The notes under the pieces were generated by a model, which saw nothing but the letters and a program-made list of their open reading frames with translations, searched no databases and was not told where the DNA came from. Made by a program: the position numbers and the translations under genes. DNA of 64,000 nt, taken from contig NZ_CP073578.1 of NCBI RefSeq assembly GCF_018199995.1, forward strand, positions 2,666,001-2,730,000. Direction: 5' to 3'. Shown here one piece after another: positions 1-8,692 of this stretch (position 1 is its first letter; each line of letters begins with the position of its first letter). The DNA is from Photobacterium sp. GJ3 (GTDB lineage Bacteria; Pseudomonadota; Gammaproteobacteria; Enterobacterales; Vibrionaceae).

Positions 1-888
1 TGCGTCAACCTGCTAGAAAAACCGACTTCCGGTCACCTGATTGTTGACGGCGTTGATTTGACGCAGTTGTCCAGTCAGGAACTGACACTGGCCCGCCGCA
101 AAATCGGCATGATTTTCCAGCATTTTAATCTGTTATCCTCCCGGACCGTCTTTGAAAACGTCGCTTTGCCACTGGAACTGGCCGGCACCGATAAATCTGA
201 GCTCAAACGTAAAGTCACGGAACTGTTGCAGCTGGTTGGGCTGGCCGACAAACACCATGCCTATCCGTCGAACCTGAGCGGTGGACAAAAACAGCGTGTT
301 GCCATTGCCCGCGCACTGGCATCCGATCCGAAAGTTCTGCTCTGTGATGAAGCCACCAGCGCACTGGATCCGGCCACCACGCAGTCTATTCTTGAGCTGT
401 TGCGCGAAATTAACAGCAAACTGAACCTGACCATCCTCCTGATCACCCACGAAATGGATGTAGTGAAAAGCATTTGCTCTGAAGTGGCTATCATCGGTAA
501 CGGTGAACTGGTCGAGAAGGGTCCGGTTGGTGATATTTTTGCTCACCCGAAAACAGAGCTGGCCCGCGAATTTATCCGCTCAACGCTGGATCTGTCGATT
601 CCTGAAGATTATCAGGCTCGTCTGGAAACGACCCGGAACGCGCATAACTATCCGCTGATCCGTCTGGAGTTTACCGGCGCATCCGTCGATGCCCCGCTAC
701 TCAGCCAGGCGTCGCGTCAGTTTGGGATTGACGCCAATATCCTGAGCGCCGATATGGATTATGCCGGCGGTGTGAAGTTTGGCCTGATGCTGGCCGAGTT
801 TTTTGGAACAGAAGAAGCGACTCAACAAGCCATCGCTTTCCTTCGTGAACACAAAGTGAATGTAGAGGTGCTGGGTTATGTTGCTTGA
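1..888 (+). CDS. metN: Methionine ABC importer ATPase MetN (5' partial)
   Basis: ATPase subunit of the MetNIQ D/L-methionine importer, on the cytoplasmic face of the inner membrane. The reading frame is open from the first base, so the start and the Walker A loop lie off the window; 295 of roughly 343 residues remain. Visible are the ABC signature LSGGQ (about residue 91 of the visible part), Walker [12 protein letters not shown] and the switch histidine in LLITHEMDV. The last 75 or so residues form the C-terminal NIL/ACT-like domain that binds methionine and inhibits transport in this family. Its last 11 bases overlap metI, so the two are translationally coupled. Any MetJ operator would be upstream of the window. 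Confidence 0.95.
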   Translation, partial: CVNLLEKPTSGHLIVDGVDLTQLSSQELTLARRKIGMIFQHFNLLSSRTVFENVALPLELAGTDKSELKRKVTELLQLVGLADKHHAYPSNLSGGQKQRVAIARALASDPKVLLCDEATSALDPATTQSILELLREINSKLNLTILLITHEMDVVKSICSEVAIIGNGELVEKGPVGDIFAHPKTELAREFIRSTLDLSIPEDYQARLETTRNAHNYPLIRLEFTGASVDAPLLSQASRQFGIDANILSADMDYAGGVKFGLMLAEFFGTEEATQQAIAFLREHKVNVEVLGYVA

Positions 889-1564
889 TTCTATCGCCAC
901 CTGGTGGCAAACCAACGAACGTCTGGTCGGGCTGCTGACCGAAGCGCTGGGTGAAACCCTGGTGATGGTCTTCGCCTCTGGGGTCATCGGCTTTGCTGTC
1001 GGCATCCCGCTGGGTGTCGCGCTGCACCTGACGAAACCTAAAGGTCTTGTCGCAAACCCGGGTCTGAATAAAACACTGGGCGCTATCGTCAACATCGGCC
1101 GTTCGATCCCGTTCATCATTTTGCTGGTTGCGATTATTCCGTTTACCCGCTTCGTTGTGGGCAGTTCTATCGGGACTGCGGCGGCCATTGTTCCGCTCAC
1201 CGTCGGTGCGATTCCTTTCATTGCCCGTCTGGTTGAAGGGGCACTGCTGGAAGTTCCGGGCGGGCTGGTTGAAGCCGCACAAGCCATGGGGGCAACCCCG
1301 GCTCAGATCATCCGGAAAGTTCTGCTGCCGGAAGCAATGCCAGGCATCATCAATGCCGCAACCATTACCCTGGTTACTCTGGTCAGCTACTCTGCCATGG
1401 CCGGTACTGTTGGCGGCGGCGGCCTGGGCGATGTCGGAATTCGTTATGGCTACCAGCGCTTTGACGGGACCGTGATGATGATTACCGTGGTCATGCTGGT
1501 TGTTCTGGTGCAACTGATTCAGTCCGCAGGGGACCATCTGGTTCGCCGGGTCGACCACAGATAA
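878..1564 (+). CDS. metI: Methionine ABC importer permease MetI
   Basis: Inner-membrane permease of the MetNIQ importer, 228 residues. About five hydrophobic segments are visible, and the EAA loop that docks on MetN reads [15 protein letters not shown] (about residues 131-145). The start ATG lies inside the end of metN, 11 bases before that gene stops. A 121-base gap separates it from metQ, wider than the metN-metI junction; I saw no strong terminator there, so all three genes probably share one transcript. Confidence 0.95.
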   Translation: MLLDSIATWWQTNERLVGLLTEALGETLVMVFASGVIGFAVGIPLGVALHLTKPKGLVANPGLNKTLGAIVNIGRSIPFIILLVAIIPFTRFVVGSSIGTAAAIVPLTVGAIPFIARLVEGALLEVPGGLVEAAQAMGATPAQIIRKVLLPEAMPGIINAATITLVTLVSYSAMAGTVGGGGLGDVGIRYGYQRFDGTVMMITVVMLVVLVQLIQSAGDHLVRRVDHR

Positions 1565-1685
1565 GCTTGACGAAAAGACAACACAAAGCTCACATTCGCC
1601 GGACATCGTCTTCAGGCGACAACGATAAGTTAGCGAAATACAACGACAACAAGTACAGGGATTCCCTGAATATAGGAGATGTACA

Positions 1686-2501
1686 ATGGCACTGAATATC
1701 AAACATTTCTTCGCAGTGGCGGGATTGGCTTCAGCACTGGCTCTGACTGGCTGTGGCGAGAAAGAAGCGGCAGTCGACAACAACAAAATCAAAGTCGGCG
1801 TGATGGCGGGCTCTGAAGCTCAGGTTGCAGAAATTGCAGCCAAAGAAGCCAAAGACAAGTACGGTCTGGATGTAGAACTGATCACTTTCACCGACTATGT
1901 ATCGCCAAACGCCGCTCTGGAAGAAGGTTCAATTGATTTGAATGCATTCCAACACAAGCCATACCTGGATCAGCAAGTGAAAGACCGTGGCTATAAATTT
2001 GCTGTTGCCGGCAACACATTCGTTTACCCGATTGCAGCTTACTCACACAAGATCACCTCCATTGACGAATTGCAGGAAGGCGACCAGATTGCAGTACCAA
2101 ACGATCCAACCAACCTGGGCCGTTCACTGATGCTGCTTGAATCTCAGGGCCTGCTGAAACTGAAAGAAGGTGCTGGTCTGACTGCAACCGTACTGGATGT
2201 AGTCGAGAACCCGAAAAACCTGCAGATTGTTGAACTGGAAGCACCACAGCTGCCACGTTCACTGGATGATGTAAAACTGGCGATCATCAACAACACCTAT
2301 GCCAGTTCCATCAACCTGTCACCGGATCAGGATGGTATCTTTGTTGAAGGCAAAGAGTCCCCTTACGTGAACCTGATTGTTGCCCGTGAAGACAATGTGA
2401 ATGCAGAAAATGTGAAGACATTTGTGAAGGCGTATCAGTCTGATGCCGTCAACGATGCTGCCATGGAAATCTTCAAAGGTGGCGTGGTGAAAGGCTGGTA
2501 A
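1686..2501 (+). CDS. metQ: Methionine-binding lipoprotein MetQ
   Basis: Substrate-binding component of the MetNIQ importer, anchored in the periplasm. The 271-residue protein starts with a lipoprotein signal: a hydrophobic stretch ending LALTGC, with the lipidated cysteine at residue 23. The mature part is a NlpA-family binding protein, with the conserved segments DYVSPNAALEEGSIDLNAFQ and IPNDPTN-like AVPNDPTNLGR. A good ribosome site (AGGAGA) precedes the ATG. A very strong hairpin terminator follows 21 bases after the stop, closing the metNIQ operon. Confidence 0.95.
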   Translation: MALNIKHFFAVAGLASALALTGCGEKEAAVDNNKIKVGVMAGSEAQVAEIAAKEAKDKYGLDVELITFTDYVSPNAALEEGSIDLNAFQHKPYLDQQVKDRGYKFAVAGNTFVYPIAAYSHKITSIDELQEGDQIAVPNDPTNLGRSLMLLESQGLLKLKEGAGLTATVLDVVENPKNLQIVELEAPQLPRSLDDVKLAIINNTYASSINLSPDQDGIFVEGKESPYVNLIVAREDNVNAENVKTFVKAYQSDAVNDAAMEIFKGGVVKGW

Positions 2502-2522
2502 TCTCGACCGCCTCCCCACTTT

Positions 2523-2567
2523 CCAGAACGACAAAAAGCCCCATATCGGGGCTTTTTGTCGTTCTGG
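2523..2567 (+). terminator. Rho-independent terminator after metQ
   Basis: A perfect 20-bp inverted repeat (arms 2523-2542 and 2548-2567) with a five-base loop. The inner core AAAAAGCCCC/GGGGCTTTTT is the usual A-tract/U-tract terminator. The outer CCAGAACGAC/GTCGTTCTGG extension makes it unusually long. It is symmetric, so it can also stop minus-strand transcription leaving rpmJ2. Confidence 0.85.
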
Positions 2568-2604
2568 ATGGGAACCCTAAAGCAGCCAGAAACCTGGCAA
2601 AGAT

Positions 2605-2748
2605 TTATTTCTTTTTCTTCACGCCGCCCTGAACGGCTTTGAAGCGAGGATTCGTTTTACAAATCACGTAAATACGGCCACGACGCTTCACCACCTGACA
2701 ATCGCGGTGACGCTGCTTGGCACTTTTCAATGAACTTAAAACCTGCAT
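2605..2748 (-). CDS. rpmJ: Ribosomal protein L36 paralogue, zinc-independent type (YkgO)
   Basis: A 47-residue basic protein starting [17 protein letters not shown] and ending in four lysines. It matches the alternative L36 (YkgO) and keeps only two cysteines (17 and 30) instead of the complete zinc-binding set. Known role of the family: it replaces zinc-containing L36 during zinc starvation, freeing zinc. The ATG is preceded by TAAGGGGTTTTT, a clear ribosome site. The L31 paralogue lies upstream on the same strand; the space between them is filled by a 162-bp repeat. Probably transcribed from the Zur-controlled promoter upstream of that gene. Confidence 0.9.
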   Translation of the reverse strand: MQVLSSLKSAKQRHRDCQVVKRRGRIYVICKTNPRFKAVQGGVKKKK

Positions 2749-2759
2749 AAAAACCCCTT

Positions 2760-2921
2760 ATGCCAATCAAAGTCAGTCAGTGATCAAACATAGCGCCGGA
2801 AAAATGTTTGAGAACAAGGCAGATTTTTTAGATAAGTAGTCATTCTACAATCAAAAAATCTAACGCAGTGATCGAACATTTGAACAAGCTAGGATGACCA
2901 GTGATTGACTGCGATTGGTAT
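2760..2921 (+). repeat. 162-bp MITE-like repeat, copy 1
   Basis: A 162-bp element whose ends are inverted repeats (left end ATGCCAATC, right end GATTGGTAT). The centre holds a second inverted pair, AGATTTTTT and AAAAAATCT. A second copy of the same length and orientation is at 58601-58762, with about 14 differences by my count (roughly 91% identity). It has no coding capacity. It fills the gap between the stop codon of rpmE2, which it touches, and the ribosome site of rpmJ2. A non-autonomous miniature transposable element or mobile hairpin repeat is the likely nature. Confidence 0.8.
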
Positions 2922-3172
2922 TACTTACTGAATGCCGCAAAACGGCGGTTAAAGTTTGCCATCCGGCCTTCAGACTTAATCACACGCTGCTTACCGGTAT
3001 AGAACGGGTGAGACTCAGAAGAAACATCCAGTAAAAAATACGGATACTCTTTACCGTCTTCCCAAGTGATCGTTTTGTCGGTTTTCAACGTTGAGCCGAC
3101 CACGAAGTATTTGTCCACACTGGTGTCGTGAAACACCACTTTGCGATATTCGGGATGAATGCCTGCTTTCAT
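2921..3172 (-). CDS. rpmE2: Ribosomal protein L31 type B, zinc-independent (YkgM)
   Basis: An 83-residue type B L31, recognised by [18 protein letters not shown] near the start and the ending typical of the family. It lacks the CxxC zinc-binding cysteines of ordinary L31. Known role: it replaces zinc-bound L31 on the ribosome when zinc is scarce. I place the start at the ATG behind AGAGGTGG rather than at a GTG two codons upstream. A perfect GTTATA-A-TATAAC palindrome lies 18 bases upstream, the core of a Zur operator. rpmJ follows on the same strand beyond a repeat element. Confidence 0.92.
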   Translation of the reverse strand: MKAGIHPEYRKVVFHDTSVDKYFVVGSTLKTDKTITWEDGKEYPYFLLDVSSESHPFYTGKQRVIKSEGRMANFNRRFAAFSK

Positions 3173-3189
3173 AACCACCTCTCAATTAA

Positions 3190-3204
3190 CGTTATAATAT
3201 AACA
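3190..3204. promoter_or_regulatory. Zur box upstream of rpmE2
   Basis: The 13-bp perfect palindrome GTTATAATATAAC (3191-3203) equals the core of the gammaproteobacterial Zur operator, TGTTATANTATAACA. It sits just upstream of the zinc-independent L31/L36 pair, a classic Zur target: repressed when zinc is plentiful and expressed when it is scarce. It also lies about 100 bp upstream of the divergent trmO start. Confidence 0.8.
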
Positions 3205-3303
3205 TAACACTTGATAGTTGTTCTCAACAAGCGGTTTTTATCAGGTACTCATACAGACTCTTGTGGTATGGTCTGCAAATCTCTGATTCAGCCTGAAAAG
3301 ATC

Positions 3304-4011
3304 ATGACATCCCAACAACAATTTCAGATTGAGCCCGTCGGCTTTATCCGCTCGCCCTACAAAGAAAAGTTCGCTGTTCCCCGTCAGCCCGGCCTTGTCC
3401 CCAGCGCAAAAGCAACCCTGGTCTTACAGGGCGATGCCAACACGCCGGAATCCGTTCGCGGCATTGAACAATTCAGTCACCTGTGGCTGTTGTTTTTGTT
3501 TGATCAGAACTTATCTGCTGGCTGGCGTCCGACAGTTCGACCGCCCCGGCTGGGCGGCAATGACCGGATTGGCGTGTTTGCCAGTCGGGCGACATTTCGG
3601 CCGAATGGCATTGGGATGTCGGCCATTCAGTTACTCGGCGTGCGTCAGGCACAGGGACAAATTCTGCTGGATCTCGCTGGCGTGGATCTGGTCGACGGGA
3701 CACCCGTGATTGATATCAAGCCTTATATCCCCTACTCCGACAGCCTGCCGCAGGCAACAGGCGGGTTTGCTGCAGAATCTCCGGCACTGCTGCCGGTCGA
3801 ATTCACGGCACATGCGCACAGTCAGCTCAGTCATCAGGAAGCGGACTACCACAAAGCGGTCATCACAGAGGTGCTGGCACAGGACCCACGCCCGGCCTAC
3901 AAAAAAGGCAAGCCGGACGACAAGGAATATGGCGTACTGCTCTTTGACTACAATGTCCGTTTTCAGTTTGAAGAAGACCGGGTTGTGGTCAAAAATTTAG
4001 AGTCAGCCTGA
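3304..4011 (+). CDS. trmO: tRNA (adenine(37)-N6)-methyltransferase TrmO
   Basis: Probable N6-methyltransferase acting on t6A37 of threonine tRNAs, using S-adenosylmethionine (TsaA/YaeB family). The conserved blocks are EPVGFIRSPYKEKFAVPRQP near the N-terminus, FSHLWLLFLFDQN, and FASRATFRPNGIGMSAI. Starting at this ATG the protein has 235 residues, the usual length. The frame is open further upstream from a TTG, but that stretch shows no family similarity. It is divergent from the Zur-controlled rpmE2. proS follows 158 bases later on the same strand. Confidence 0.9.
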   Translation: MTSQQQFQIEPVGFIRSPYKEKFAVPRQPGLVPSAKATLVLQGDANTPESVRGIEQFSHLWLLFLFDQNLSAGWRPTVRPPRLGGNDRIGVFASRATFRPNGIGMSAIQLLGVRQAQGQILLDLAGVDLVDGTPVIDIKPYIPYSDSLPQATGGFAAESPALLPVEFTAHAHSQLSHQEADYHKAVITEVLAQDPRPAYKKGKPDDKEYGVLLFDYNVRFQFEEDRVVVKNLESA

Positions 4012-4169
4012 AAAAATGAAGGCTTTTCCGGTGATTGAACGCACCGATAAGCGCTTCCAGAACGGCTGACCGAACAGTTTCCTGAAGGGTTCTCTTTGGC
4101 GAAAGGCGGATACGCTGCTAATATAGCCCTTTCCAAATTCATCCTCATTATTACCAACGGATACCATCA

Positions 4170-5885
4170 ATGCGTACCAGTAAATATCTTCTTTCTACCC
4201 TGAAGGAGACTCCAAACGACGCAGAAGTCATCAGCCACCAGCTGATGCTCCGTGCAGGCATGATCCGTAAGCTGGCTTCAGGTTTGTACACCTGGCTGCC
4301 TACAGGTCTGCGTGTGCTGCGTAAGGTCGAAACGATTGTTCGCGAAGAAATGAACAAAGCCGGTGCAGTGGAAACCCTGATGCCTGTCGTTCAGCCGTCT
4401 GAGCTGTGGCAGGAAACAGGCCGCTGGGACAAATTCGGTCCCGAACTGCTGCGAATTGCCGACCGTCACGACCGACCGTTTGTACTGGGCCCGACGCACG
4501 AAGAAGTGATCACCGACATGGTGCGTAACGAGGTGAAATCATACAAACAGCTGCCGCTGAATCTGTATCAGATCCAAACCAAATTCCGCGACGAAGTTCG
4601 CCCTCGTTTTGGTGTGATGCGTTCTCGTGAGTTCATCATGAAAGATGCTTACTCGTTCCATCTGGACAAAGAGAGCCTGCAGGATACTTATCACGACATG
4701 TACCGCGCGTACAGCAACGTGTTCAGCCGCATGGGTCTGGATTTCCGTGCTGTACTGGCCGATACCGGTTCTATCGGTGGCAGCGGCTCGCATGAATTCC
4801 ACGTCCTAGCAGAAAGTGGTGAAGACCTGATCGCGTTCTCAACTGAGTCTGATTACGCAGCAAACATCGAAAAAGCGGAAGCGCTGGCACCAACCACTGA
4901 GCGTGCTGAACCCGCTGAAGACATGAAGCTGGTCGATACGCCGAATGCTAAAACCATTGCAGAACTGGTGGAACAATTTGGTCTGCCTGTTGAGAAAACC
5001 GTGAAGACGCTGTTTGTCAAAGCGTCTGAAGAAGCCGATGCAGCACTGATTGCACTGATCGTGCGTGGCGATCACGAACTGAACGAAGTGAAAGCTGAAA
5101 ATCTGGACTGTGTTGCGAAACCACTGGAATTCGCAACAGAAGAAGAAATCCGTGCCGTCGTGAATGCGGGTCCGGGCTCTCTGGGTCCTGTCGGCCTGCC
5201 TGTTGAATTCATTGTCGACCGCAGCGTTGCTGTCATGAGCGACTTTGGTGCGGGTGCCAACGTCGACGGTAAACACTACTTCGGCATCAACTGGGGCCGT
5301 GACGTAGCACTGGGCCGTGTCGAAGATCTGCGGAACGTGATGGAAGGCGACCCAAGCCCATGCGGAAAAGGCACCATCCTGCTTAAGCGTGGCATTGAAG
5401 TCGGTCATATTTTCCAGCTGGGAACCAACTACTCAGCATCCATGAACGCAACAGTCCTGGATGCCAACGGCAAACAGGCCGTCATGGAAATGGGCTGCTA
5501 CGGCATTGGCTGTACCCGTGTGGTTGCGGCGGCGATTGAGCAGAACAACGACGACAACGGAATTATCTGGCCAGACGCAATTGCGCCATTCCAGGTTGCG
5601 ATTGTTCCGATGAACATGCACAAGTCTGAAGAAGTCCAGCAGGCCGCTGAAACCCTGTACGCAGATCTGACTGCAGCGGGAGTTGAAGTCCTGTTTGATG
5701 ACCGAAAAGAGCGTCCGGGCGTGATGTTTGCCGACATGGAACTGATTGGTGTCCCACATACCGTCGTGATTGGCGACCGCAGTCTGAAAAACGGCGAAGT
5801 CGAGTACAAAGATCGCCGGACCGGCACCAAAGCACCGGTTGCAGCCGACAGCATTGCTGACTTCATCAAGCAAAAACTGGCTTAA
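4170..5885 (+). CDS. proS: Prolyl-tRNA synthetase
   Basis: Class II aminoacyl-tRNA synthetase that charges proline onto its tRNA in the cytoplasm. At 571 residues it has the bacterial-type length. The N-terminal catalytic block includes the motif-2 region [21 protein letters not shown] YbaK-like editing insertion that clears alanyl-tRNAPro spans roughly residues 230-390. The motif-3 region [10 protein letters not shown] and the C-terminal anticodon-binding domain follow. It is transcribed alone and ends in a clear terminator. Confidence 0.97.
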   Translation: MRTSKYLLSTLKETPNDAEVISHQLMLRAGMIRKLASGLYTWLPTGLRVLRKVETIVREEMNKAGAVETLMPVVQPSELWQETGRWDKFGPELLRIADRHDRPFVLGPTHEEVITDMVRNEVKSYKQLPLNLYQIQTKFRDEVRPRFGVMRSREFIMKDAYSFHLDKESLQDTYHDMYRAYSNVFSRMGLDFRAVLADTGSIGGSGSHEFHVLAESGEDLIAFSTESDYAANIEKAEALAPTTERAEPAEDMKLVDTPNAKTIAELVEQFGLPVEKTVKTLFVKASEEADAALIALIVRGDHELNEVKAENLDCVAKPLEFATEEEIRAVVNAGPGSLGPVGLPVEFIVDRSVAVMSDFGAGANVDGKHYFGINWGRDVALGRVEDLRNVMEGDPSPCGKGTILLKRGIEVGHIFQLGTNYSASMNATVLDANGKQAVMEMGCYGIGCTRVVAAAIEQNNDDNGIIWPDAIAPFQVAIVPMNMHKSEEVQQAAETLYADLTAAGVEVLFDDRKERPGVMFADMELIGVPHTVVIGDRSLKNGEVEYKDRRTGTKAPVAADSIADFIKQKLA

Positions 5886-5939
5886 GACTGAGGTTGGGCT
5901 CCCGAATCAGAGCCTGACTAAGTGGCTCAAAATAAATCA

Positions 5940-5967
5940 TAAAAGCCTCCGCTGTGAGGCTTTTTTC
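5940..5967 (+). terminator. Terminator after proS
   Basis: AAAAGCCTC, a six-base loop, then GAGGCTTTTTT: a 9-bp stem ending in a T run, 54 bases after the proS stop. Confidence 0.85.
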
Positions 5968-6078
5968 ATATCTGTGCCACAGAAATACAGACTAAGATAG
6001 GAATAAACTGAGTCGAACGCACCACTGCGACGCCATTGACATCTGAATTCTCTGTTTCTTTCCGGGGTAAAACACTGC

Positions 6079-7203
6079 ATGGGCAAGGAAAAGCCAAAAA
6101 TCAGTTTGCTGTTATCTGGTGGCGGAGCCCGTGCCGCGTATCAGGTCGGTGTGCTCAAAGCCATGTCCGAATGGTATCCCAGAAACCATCACAGCCCGTT
6201 CAGCATATACTGCGGCACTTCCGCAGGGGCCATCAATGCAACCGCCATTGCCAGCTATGCTTCCTGCTTCCGGCTCGGGGTCAAGAAACTTGAATGGATT
6301 TGGGCACGTTTGCACAGCCGCAGTGTATTCCGTGCAAGCAGTTGGGGGATCACCAAACACCTGTCTCATCAGTTGCTGGCCCGGCTTCAGGCTGTCCATC
6401 ATCCCAGGCCTCCCTTCGGGCTGCTGGATAACCGTCCGCTCCGGCAACTGCTCAATCAGGTTAACAATTATGATCGCCTCGAACAGCAGATTCTGGCAGG
6501 CAATCTTCATGGCATTTCTGTCACAGCGTCCAGCTACAAAAGCGGAAAAACGGTCAGCTTTTTTCAGGGACAGCAGAATATCGCCCCCTGGACCTTTTCC
6601 AAGTCCAAAGGCCGACGTTCCCTGATTACGACCGAGCACTTGCTGGCCTCGTCCGCCATTCCTTTTGTTTTTCCTGCCAGCCGCATTGGGCAGGCTTACT
6701 ATGGCGATGGCTCTATCCACCAGCTGACGCCTTTACGGCCATCCATGAAGATGGGCGCGGATAAAATTCTGATCATCGACCTGATCAACCAGCGACTAAC
6801 CCCCAGAGATCCCACACAAGCCCCCGGGCTGGGGATGCTGACCGGCCATTTGATGGACACCATTTTCAGCGACACCATGGCCGCCGAGCTGGAACATTTG
6901 GCCTACACCAATAACCTGCTGAAAAAATTACCCGATGCTGAACGGCAGCAAATGGCAGTCAAGACAGTGGATACGCTGCACCTCTATCCAAGTCAGTCCT
7001 TCGAGCCGCTGGCTCAGGCCTTCTACCATCATATGCCCCTAGCCGCTCGAGGCCTGATGCGCATGCTTGGGATCAGCCCGAAAGACGATGCCGCCCTGAC
7101 CAGTTATATCCTTTTTGAACCAAATTACATTCACGCACTCATTAATTTAGGCTATATCGATGCCTTAGAGCGAGAAAGTGAGCTACGTTCGTTTTTAGAA
7201 TAA
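6079..7203 (+). CDS. Patatin-like phospholipase
   Basis: A 374-residue protein of the bacterial patatin family, serine hydrolases acting on lipid acyl esters. The oxyanion-hole motif SGGGAR is at residues 13-18. The nucleophile serine is in GTSAG (residues 46-50, Ser48). The dyad aspartate is in YGDGS near residue 211, with serine in place of the more usual glycine or alanine after DG. No signal peptide is visible, so it is probably cytoplasmic or peripheral. It stands alone between proS and a GGDEF gene on the same strand. The substrate cannot be read from the sequence. Confidence 0.85.
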   Translation: MGKEKPKISLLLSGGGARAAYQVGVLKAMSEWYPRNHHSPFSIYCGTSAGAINATAIASYASCFRLGVKKLEWIWARLHSRSVFRASSWGITKHLSHQLLARLQAVHHPRPPFGLLDNRPLRQLLNQVNNYDRLEQQILAGNLHGISVTASSYKSGKTVSFFQGQQNIAPWTFSKSKGRRSLITTEHLLASSAIPFVFPASRIGQAYYGDGSIHQLTPLRPSMKMGADKILIIDLINQRLTPRDPTQAPGLGMLTGHLMDTIFSDTMAAELEHLAYTNNLLKKLPDAERQQMAVKTVDTLHLYPSQSFEPLAQAFYHHMPLAARGLMRMLGISPKDDAALTSYILFEPNYIHALINLGYIDALERESELRSFLE

Positions 7204-7284
7204 AAACAAGGGGAGATTTTCATTTTGTTCCATTTTCTATTGATCTGGCTTCAAAATCTCCTATATTAAAACCCTTACTTATCA

Positions 7285-8151
7285 ATGACATTAACCATGG
7301 ATCCGATTTTCTGGCAAAAATCTCAGGCTGATGCTGTCCCGACCCGCACCAAGCCTTTGGGTGCGGATCAGCGTCTGTTGATCCTGCAAAAGTTGCAGGG
7401 GAAGCCAGAACTGTCCACGCTATTGGAAGTCTTTGCGATGGAAGTGGAAAAACAGGTTGATGTCAGCCGGATGCTTTGGCGTCAGGAGACGACAACGACA
7501 TTGATCCGCCACGGGCCCGGCACCGAGAACCGCCAATGCTTCTTACTGCGTTATTCGGATCACCCGTTAGGTGAACTGCAGTACGACACACCCTACGCGT
7601 TAGATCAGGATGAGATCAACCTGCTCCATACCTATCACCGGCTGCTGGCCGGCCCGCTATTCAGTGCCATGGAATATCGCCGGGTCAAAGAAATGGCCAT
7701 GCGCGATCACCTATCTAGCCTGCGCAACCGCAGTTGCCTGGATCAGGATATTCTCCATGCAATTGCCATGAGTGAGCGCCGGCAGGTCGGTTTGGTTTTG
7801 CTGCTATTTGATCTGGATAACTTCAAGCAAGTGAATGACAAATATGGCCACCTGGACGGTGATAACGTCATACGCCGGTTTGCTGCCATTTTAAAACAAT
7901 CGGTTCGTACATCCGATCGCTGCTATCGTCTTGGCGGGGATGAGTTTGTCCTGCTGCTGCAGCCCGCGTCAGAGCAATCCGCCCGCAAAGTCATTCACCG
8001 GGTCCTCACCCGCATGGAGCAGGATCATACCTTACGCACCCTGGAAATCGGGACCTCGATTGGCGCCAGCCAATATTGCCGGGGCGACTCCCCGACGAGT
8101 CTGCTGGAAAGAGCAGACCGACAGCTCTATCAGCACAAGCGTTCAAAATAG
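7285..8151 (+). CDS. Diguanylate cyclase (GGDEF domain)
   Basis: A 288-residue protein predicted to make cyclic di-GMP from two GTP. Residues 1-135 have no clear signature but resemble a small GAF-like sensory fold, with no membrane segment. The GGDEF domain begins near residue 140 (DHLSSLRNR), has the metal-binding LLFDLDNFKQVNDKYGH, and carries an intact GGDEF active site near residue 217. The inhibitory-site motif RTSD precedes it by five residues, so product feedback is expected. A second ATG lies four codons downstream; neither start has a convincing ribosome site. The signal sensed is unknown. Confidence 0.88.
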   Translation: MTLTMDPIFWQKSQADAVPTRTKPLGADQRLLILQKLQGKPELSTLLEVFAMEVEKQVDVSRMLWRQETTTTLIRHGPGTENRQCFLLRYSDHPLGELQYDTPYALDQDEINLLHTYHRLLAGPLFSAMEYRRVKEMAMRDHLSSLRNRSCLDQDILHAIAMSERRQVGLVLLLFDLDNFKQVNDKYGHLDGDNVIRRFAAILKQSVRTSDRCYRLGGDEFVLLLQPASEQSARKVIHRVLTRMEQDHTLRTLEIGTSIGASQYCRGDSPTSLLERADRQLYQHKRSK

Positions 8152-8244
8152 CCGGTCACCGCTCGATCTTCATTCCTGATAGCGGTAAGCTCTGAATCAG
8201 TTCACTTTCCCGCTTGAATTTCTTATCAAACCCCAGGAGCTTCC

Positions 8245-8454
8245 ATGAAAGTCACTGACTGTTGTGATCGTGTACGCCAGAGTTACAGCCAGATTGGCAG
8301 CGGAGAGCAGGGCTATATTCCTGCCGCGATTGCCTGTGCTGTCCGTGCCCTCAACGAGATTGCCGCCAATACAGCATTACCCGATACTGTCAGAGATCAG
8401 GCTGCCTTTGCAGCAGCAAACCTGCTCATCAGTGATCACGAGGATACCCAATGA
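8245..8454 (+). CDS. yaeP: YaeP family protein
   Basis: A 69-residue cytoplasmic protein of the YaeP family, recognised by the core [18 protein letters not shown] and the ending [12 protein letters not shown]. Family function is unknown. A strong ribosome site (CAGGAG) precedes the ATG. Its stop codon overlaps the start of the next small gene as ATGA, so the two are translationally coupled. In E. coli yaeP is paired with rof (Rho inhibitor); here the partner is a DUF4250 protein instead. Confidence 0.85.
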   Translation: MKVTDCCDRVRQSYSQIGSGEQGYIPAAIACAVRALNEIAANTALPDTVRDQAAFAAANLLISDHEDTQ

Positions 8455-8639
8455 ATCTGAAGCAGTTTGAAACCATGGATCCTGTGATGCTGATGAGCAT
8501 CGTGAACATGAAGATTCGGGATGAGTTTGGCGATTTGGACAGCCTGGTCCGATTTTATGAAATCGATAAAGATCAGTTGGTCGCAAAACTGGCCGGTGCC
8601 GGATTTGATTACCTGCCCCAAGCCAAACAGTTCCGCTGA
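8451..8639 (+). CDS. DUF4250 domain protein
   Basis: A 62-residue protein matching DUF4250, with the characteristic core [18 protein letters not shown] followed by [12 protein letters not shown]. The middle part resembles a short helix-turn-helix-like arrangement, but no function is established. It is coupled to yaeP through an ATGA overlap. A bidirectional terminator 20 bases downstream separates it from the convergent symporter gene. Confidence 0.8.
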   Translation: MNLKQFETMDPVMLMSIVNMKIRDEFGDLDSLVRFYEIDKDQLVAKLAGAGFDYLPQAKQFR

Positions 8640-8659
8640 AACTTTTCGCCGCGAAAAAC

Positions 8660-8688
8660 AAAACGGAAAGCCTGAGCTTTCCGTTTTT
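8660..8688. terminator. Bidirectional terminator
   Basis: AAAACGGAAAG and CTTTCCGTTTT form an 11-bp stem with a six-base loop, with T runs readable in both directions. It lies between the convergent DUF4250 gene and the symporter gene. Confidence 0.85.
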
Positions 8689-8692
8689 GTCT

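Noticed and set aside
701..1792. 363-codon open frame on the minus strand across metI and metQ
   Set aside because: Antisense to clear MetI and MetQ coding; composition rich in Q, N, R and H is typical of a shadow frame, with no family resemblance.
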